DNA from: Planctomycetes bacterium B3_Pla
GTDB lineage: Bacteria > Planctomycetota > Phycisphaerae > Sedimentisphaerales > Anaerobacaceae
NCBI GenBank assembly: GCA_005223045.1
Contig: NJBM01000009.1
Span: 147,732-211,731 of the forward strand
Length of the DNA stretch: 64,000 nt
Direction: 5' to 3'
Of the stretch, positions 60,485 through 64,000 are shown one piece after another. Each line of letters begins with the position of its first letter. Position 1 is the first letter of the stretch. Made by a program: the position numbers and the translations under genes. The notes under the pieces are model-generated. The model saw only the letters and a list, made by a program, of their open reading frames with translations, made no database searches and was not told the origin of the DNA.

Positions 60485-62259
60485 CACAATTAACATTTCA
60501 TTTGAATCTGGTGCTGTCTATTTCTGGCTTTGCCTTATCCCGCATTTCCCAGGTAAACAGTGACACATGAACAGGATTATGATAGTATGAAGCCTATGGA
60601 GACCACTCAAGCCAGCTTAGACCATCTGACATGGGAGAACCCAATGGGTGAAACACGCAAGGACGCTCTGAGGCTCAATTTTGACCGTAAATTGAAGCTT
60701 GAATTTCATGGGACCAAGGTCACCAGTGATGCTGGCCTGCTGGCTTATCGAGAGCTTGATGAGATACTCCGTCTGACCTCAGCAATTGACTCAGAGCTTC
60801 GTGACATCCGAACGGGCAAGAACACCCAACACGGTCTTGCCGCTTTGCTCAGACAGTCGATATACAGCAGGCTTGCTGGCTATGACGACACCAATGATGC
60901 CGAACGTCTATGTGTTGATCCTGCGATGCGGCATATTGCAGGGGGTAGAGCAATAGAACGTTCCGCCGCGTCAACCAGTGCAATGGGAAGATTTGAAACA
61001 GAGATACTGACTCAGTCCAAGAACCTGGAGCTATTGATGAACCTGGTAGGTCAATGGGTTGATCGAGTACACCAGCGAAAATCACTCAAGCAGATTATCC
61101 TTGATATGGACAGTTCTGTCAGCCCGACCTATGGCAATCAGGAAGGCACTGCTTACAACGGTTATTTTCAATGCACTTGCTATCATCCTTTGTTCTGCTT
61201 CAACCAATTTGGCGATTTGGAGCGAGCCCTCCTTCGCAATGGTAATGTTCATAGTGCCGATGACTGGCGACGTTTACTGGAGCCGATTGTCAATCGTTAT
61301 CGAGGCTATAACATCCTCCGATTCTTCCGTGGCGATGCAGCCTTTGCTGATCCCAATATTTACGGGTATCTGGAAGCAGAGGGATACTTATATGCGATAC
61401 GACTGAAGGGTAACCAAATACTGCATAAGAAGATTGAACACATGTTGACTCGACCTGTGGGGCGCCCACCAAAGAAGCCTGTTGTTCTATATCACAGTTT
61501 TCGGTATCAGGCAGCCAGTTGGGACGTGGCTCGCAGAGTAGTCGCCAAGATTGAGTGGCATGCGGGAGAACTTTTTCCAAGAATCAACTTTATAGTCACG
61601 AACCTTCGGTGGAAATCCAGCAATGTGGTGAGGTTCTACAACAAACGAGGCACTGCCGAGCAGTGGATCAAAGAGGGAAAATACGCGTTGAATTGGACAC
61701 GGCTTTCCTGTCATGATTTTGTGGACAATCAGGTCCGACTTCAACTCTTTGCCTTGGCTTACAACCTGGGTAATTTTTTGAGGCGATTGGCATTGCCCAA
61801 GCCGGTGAAGAAATGGTCGCTCAGAACGCTCCGTGAGAAGCTGATCAAGATAGGAGCTAAGGTGATCAGCCATTCGCGTTACGTGATATTTCAGATGGCC
61901 GAAGTGGCTGTTCCGAGGGTGCTGTTTCGTGAAATTCTGAACCGAATCCAACAACTGCGATTTTTGGCAATATCCAGTGGTCTGGGATGATTTATGAAAT
62001 TGCTGAAAGACCAGCTTCATGAACGGAGGGCGACGGCGGCGGTGTGCCAACATTGTGGGAACAAGTGCATTCTTCCCACAAATACGTGGCTTTTCTTCTG
62101 CGTAATGCGACATGGCGGCCCGAATTTCTCGGCAATTCGTTGAATTTGCGATGCAATTTTGGTATTATGGAACTCGAATTGAACAAGGAGTGTCTCAGGA
62201 AAAGTGCCCAAACGTGTAGAAATGCCGTTTGTGGAATCAAATGGGAAATGTCAGTTGAG
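60485..62259 (+). mobile_element. IS1380-type insertion sequence
   Basis: The transposase gene is bracketed by imperfect terminal inverted repeats: left 60485-60510 (ctcacaattaacatttcatt and tgaatc) and right 62234-62259 (gaatcaaatgggaaatgtca and gttgag). The 1775-bp length suits the family. I could not define target-site duplications with certainty. The 250 bp between the transposase stop and the right repeat contain no gene. Confidence 0.65.
60560..61990 (+). CDS. IS1380-family transposase
   Basis: A DDE transposase of up to 476 residues. The start is uncertain: GTG 60560, ATG 60587, ATG 60596 or the ATG at about 60644 (MGETRKDALRLNFD), where the family similarity begins. DDE-type acidic residues are in IILDMDSSVSPTYG, RFFRGDAAFADP and TAEQWIKEGKYALNWTRLSC. 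N-terminal helices include LEFHGTKVTSDAGLLAYREL and YSRLAGYDDTNDAERL, typical of IS1380. The frame is intact, so the element may be active. Confidence 0.9.
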   Translation: MTHEQDYDSMKPMETTQASLDHLTWENPMGETRKDALRLNFDRKLKLEFHGTKVTSDAGLLAYRELDEILRLTSAIDSELRDIRTGKNTQHGLAALLRQSIYSRLAGYDDTNDAERLCVDPAMRHIAGGRAIERSAASTSAMGRFETEILTQSKNLELLMNLVGQWVDRVHQRKSLKQIILDMDSSVSPTYGNQEGTAYNGYFQCTCYHPLFCFNQFGDLERALLRNGNVHSADDWRRLLEPIVNRYRGYNILRFFRGDAAFADPNIYGYLEAEGYLYAIRLKGNQILHKKIEHMLTRPVGRPPKKPVVLYHSFRYQAASWDVARRVVAKIEWHAGELFPRINFIVTNLRWKSSNVVRFYNKRGTAEQWIKEGKYALNWTRLSCHDFVDNQVRLQLFALAYNLGNFLRRLALPKPVKKWSLRTLREKLIKIGAKVISHSRYVIFQMAEVAVPRVLFREILNRIQQLRFLAISSGLG

Positions 62260-62473
62260 TCAAGTTCGGATCTACCAATAACCAGGTTTGCCATCCTTCG
62301 GGCGACTCATCTTTTGTCTTCTTCCCGGCGCTGGCAACTGGACGAATGTTGCATTAGTTGAAAAACAGAATGAAAAATTATAGAAAGCGTGGCGTGCAGG
62401 AGCACTGTTTATTAAGTCAAATGGGAAATCCCGGTTCAAGAGGACATAGATAGCGGAAGCACCAGGAATCTAT
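62260..62473. other. Short gap between the insertion sequence and the promoter module
   Basis: A sequence similar to the right repeat (gtcaaatgggaaat) recurs near 62418, perhaps from an earlier insertion. No gene recognised. Confidence 0.35.
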
Positions 62474-62533
62474 CTAAATAGATGTCAGGATTCGTATCCG
62501 TCAACCGTTATAATTTCAAGATGGCAATCTCAG
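62474..62533 (+). promoter_or_regulatory. Promoter/leader module, copy B (upstream of TolC-like gene)
   Basis: About 88% identical to 50718-50777. It contains TATAAT at 62509-62514 and ends in an ATG-started frame (MAISEQDILRMLMKSRDRIA onward). Spacing and the start codon position are the same in both copies. Confidence 0.6.
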
Positions 62534-62619
62534 AGCAGGACATTCTGCGAATGTTGATGAAATCGCGTGACCGCATTGCGGCGACTGATTGGTCCCGCCG
62601 ATCACCGAGGAGACAATAA
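62521..62619 (+). pseudogene. Truncated start of an ECF-type sigma factor gene
   Basis: A 32-codon frame starting at 62521 reads MAISEQDILRMLMKSRDRIA and then degenerates to a stop at 62619. Planctomycete ECF sigma factors commonly begin 'S-x-Q-D-I-L-R-x-L-x-x-x-R-x-R-I'. No region 2 follows. Its stop touches the GTG of the TolC-like gene, so it may act as a leader peptide. Confidence 0.5.
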
Positions 62620-64000
62620 GTGGAACCTGCACGCTGCCTGACTCGAATCATCGGAATCCTATCAATGCGAGTTTCCCCGCATGATTTCGGGGTGTGGGTG
62701 ATGCCTTTTCTGCTGGTATCCGTCGTTATCGCCGCCAGCGGGTGTTCGCGCACAGAGCATCGACTTCAAGCGGATCGGGAAGCGTACGATGTGATCGCCG
62801 AGCGAAACGATGATCCGCGATGGCACGCGGATGACTATAGCATCGAGATTGATCCTCGCAGTCGATACTTCGATCCCTGCGATCCGGATCGCCCGCCGAT
62901 GCCCTCGGACGATCCTGCCTCGCGCCAGTACATGCGCCGGGTTAGCGGCAAGAAAGGCTGGGAGCACTGGCATGACGACGGCGAGCGGGTCGAGCTGGAG
63001 AATCCCGCGTGGCGCGCGGCGCTTGCCGAATATGTTGAAATCGGTGCCGATGGCTCGGTCCAGCTCAACATCGACTCTGCGCTGAAACTCGCCTACGTAC
63101 ACTCACCTTCGCACCAGAACCAACTGGAGACCCTCTATCTGTCGGCCCTGGACGTTACGACAGAGCGATTCCGCCTGGATACGCAGTTCTTCGGCGGATA
63201 TGGCGCCACATACGACCGCCACGGATCGTTGAAGGACGATCAACTGACCGTAGGCCGTCCATCCACGGGCAATCCGGCACTCCAGACGCGACGGCGATTT
63301 GCTTCCGCAGGTGAGCTTCTGGTCGGATTCGCCAACTCGTTCGTGGTCGATTTCCCCGGCAACGGCGCGAACTTCGTCAGTTCGATTGCAAATTTCTCGT
63401 TCGTTCAACCGTTGTTGCGCGGTGCCGGGCGAGACATTGCGTTAGAGCAACTGACGTTTGTCGAGCGTGCCTTGCTTGCGAACCTGCGTGCCTACCGTCA
63501 ATATCGCCAGGGTTTCTATACGCAAGTCGCAATTGGAGAGCTGGGGGTCGTCGGACCACAGCGGGGTGGCGCTGGCACAGTCATCGCGGGATTCTCCGGT
63601 CAGGGTAGCGTCGGCGGTTATATCGGCCTGCTGCAACAACTCCAGCGGATCCGCAATACCGAGGACAACCTCAGCCTGCAGGAACGCACCCTGGCACGTC
63701 TGGTAGCCTTCCAGGAAATCGGTGTAATCGACCTGGTGCAAGTGGACCAGTTTTGGCAGAGCATTGAAAACGAGCGTGCCAACCTGCTGCAGATTCACAA
63801 TAGCTTTGAACTGACCCTTGATTACTACAAGACGGGCACACTCGGTTTGCCGCCGGACCTGCCAATCGAGTTGGACGACAGTCTGATTCGCCAGTTTCAA
63901 CTCGTCGCTCGCGAGGCAACCGCGGTCGAAGACGCGATTGTCGAGTTGCAGGATCGTGTGGGCGAGCTGTCGGACGATGTGGGCATCGAACCGATTCGTC
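62620..64000 (+). CDS. TolC-like outer-membrane efflux lipoprotein (partial, runs off right edge)
   Basis: A frame of 460 codons open at the right edge. The GTG at 62620 has GAGGAG 7 nt upstream; ATGs at 62665 and 62701 are alternatives. A lipoprotein signal follows (FLLVSVVIAASGCS; lipobox A-A-S-G-C). The mature N-terminus has the planctomycete-type segment PRSRYFDPCDPDRPPMPSDD. Then comes the first outer-membrane efflux domain: IDSALKLAYVHSPSHQNQLE, VERALLANLRAYRQYRQGFY and long helices such as ARLVAFQEIGVIDLVQVDQF, typical of TolC-family channel proteins for drug or metal export. The inner-membrane and adaptor genes would be expected to the right of the window. Base composition is more G/C-rich than that of the insertion sequence before it. 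Confidence 0.82.
   Translation, partial: MEPARCLTRIIGILSMRVSPHDFGVWVMPFLLVSVVIAASGCSRTEHRLQADREAYDVIAERNDDPRWHADDYSIEIDPRSRYFDPCDPDRPPMPSDDPASRQYMRRVSGKKGWEHWHDDGERVELENPAWRAALAEYVEIGADGSVQLNIDSALKLAYVHSPSHQNQLETLYLSALDVTTERFRLDTQFFGGYGATYDRHGSLKDDQLTVGRPSTGNPALQTRRRFASAGELLVGFANSFVVDFPGNGANFVSSIANFSFVQPLLRGAGRDIALEQLTFVERALLANLRAYRQYRQGFYTQVAIGELGVVGPQRGGAGTVIAGFSGQGSVGGYIGLLQQLQRIRNTEDNLSLQERTLARLVAFQEIGVIDLVQVDQFWQSIENERANLLQIHNSFELTLDYYKTGTLGLPPDLPIELDDSLIRQFQLVAREATAVEDAIVELQDRVGELSDDVGIEPIR

Overview
This window looks like a chromosome contig of a free-living planctomycete, probably Phycisphaerae-like. The assignment is inferred from gene content alone: several DUF1080 (3-keto-glycoside hydrolase-type) proteins, Gfo/Idh/MocA, DUF4038/DUF5060 and DUF4091 glycosidases, a ThuA fusion, a LamG remnant, an unusual sigma-70 factor with extra helix-turn-helix segments, and a dnaX/recR/rpoN/ffs cluster. 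No rRNA gene or complete tRNA gene was found. All functions are read from recognisable motifs; no database search was possible.

Layout. 1-5.7 kb: the end of a polytopic membrane protein running off the left edge, a DegP/HtrA protease, then an SDR plus an isochorismatase-ThuA fusion. 5.7-11.7 kb: a secreted DUF4091 glycosidase, a Minf_1886-type protein, a GNAT acetyltransferase, and a secreted group made of a matrixin-like protease, a small lipoprotein and a trypsin-like protease whose N-terminal domain resembles that lipoprotein. 12.4-16.7 kb: rplM-rpsI, an EamA exporter, argC, a PepSY-type membrane protein and a cupin. 16.8-24.3 kb: two small proteins, clpC, an RNase H-PurN fusion with its zinc-ribbon neighbour, and an M20 peptidase. 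24.4-28.6 kb: a DUF5060/DUF4038 glycosidase and a subtilisin with Ig-like repeats.

29.2-33.7 kb is a minus-strand run that appears to be one ArsR-controlled redox/efflux operon: ArsR, anchored thioredoxin, CcdA, DUF4405 membrane protein, Tat-exported FMN reductase-like protein, DUF318 permease, small thioredoxin. 33.8-38.3 kb is information processing: rpoN, recR, dnaX, a four-helix-bundle gene and the SRP RNA (ffs). 38.5-42.8 kb: ferredoxin, proC, flavin reductase-like protein, the unusual sigma factor and a corrinoid protein. 43.2-45.3 kb: a divergent amidase-like protein and an AT-rich orphan with a HEPN-type motif.

45.7-56.1 kb is a carbohydrate locus: an 1110-residue two-part polysaccharide enzyme and a GntP permease on the minus strand, and divergently a DUF1080, Gfo/Idh/MocA, PQQ-propeller, double-DUF1080 operon. 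At about 56.1 kb this operon abuts the 3' half of a tRNA-Asp with its own terminator. From there rightwards the sequence looks mobile and rearranged: an integrase-tail-like fragment, an HTH protein and an unknown 467-residue protein in one operon, an orphan integron integrase, remnants of a secreted LamG-type gene, an IS1380-type element, a truncated ECF-sigma-like start, and a TolC-like outer-membrane lipoprotein running off the right edge. A 60-bp promoter/leader module is present twice, upstream of the DUF1080 operon and upstream of the TolC-like gene.
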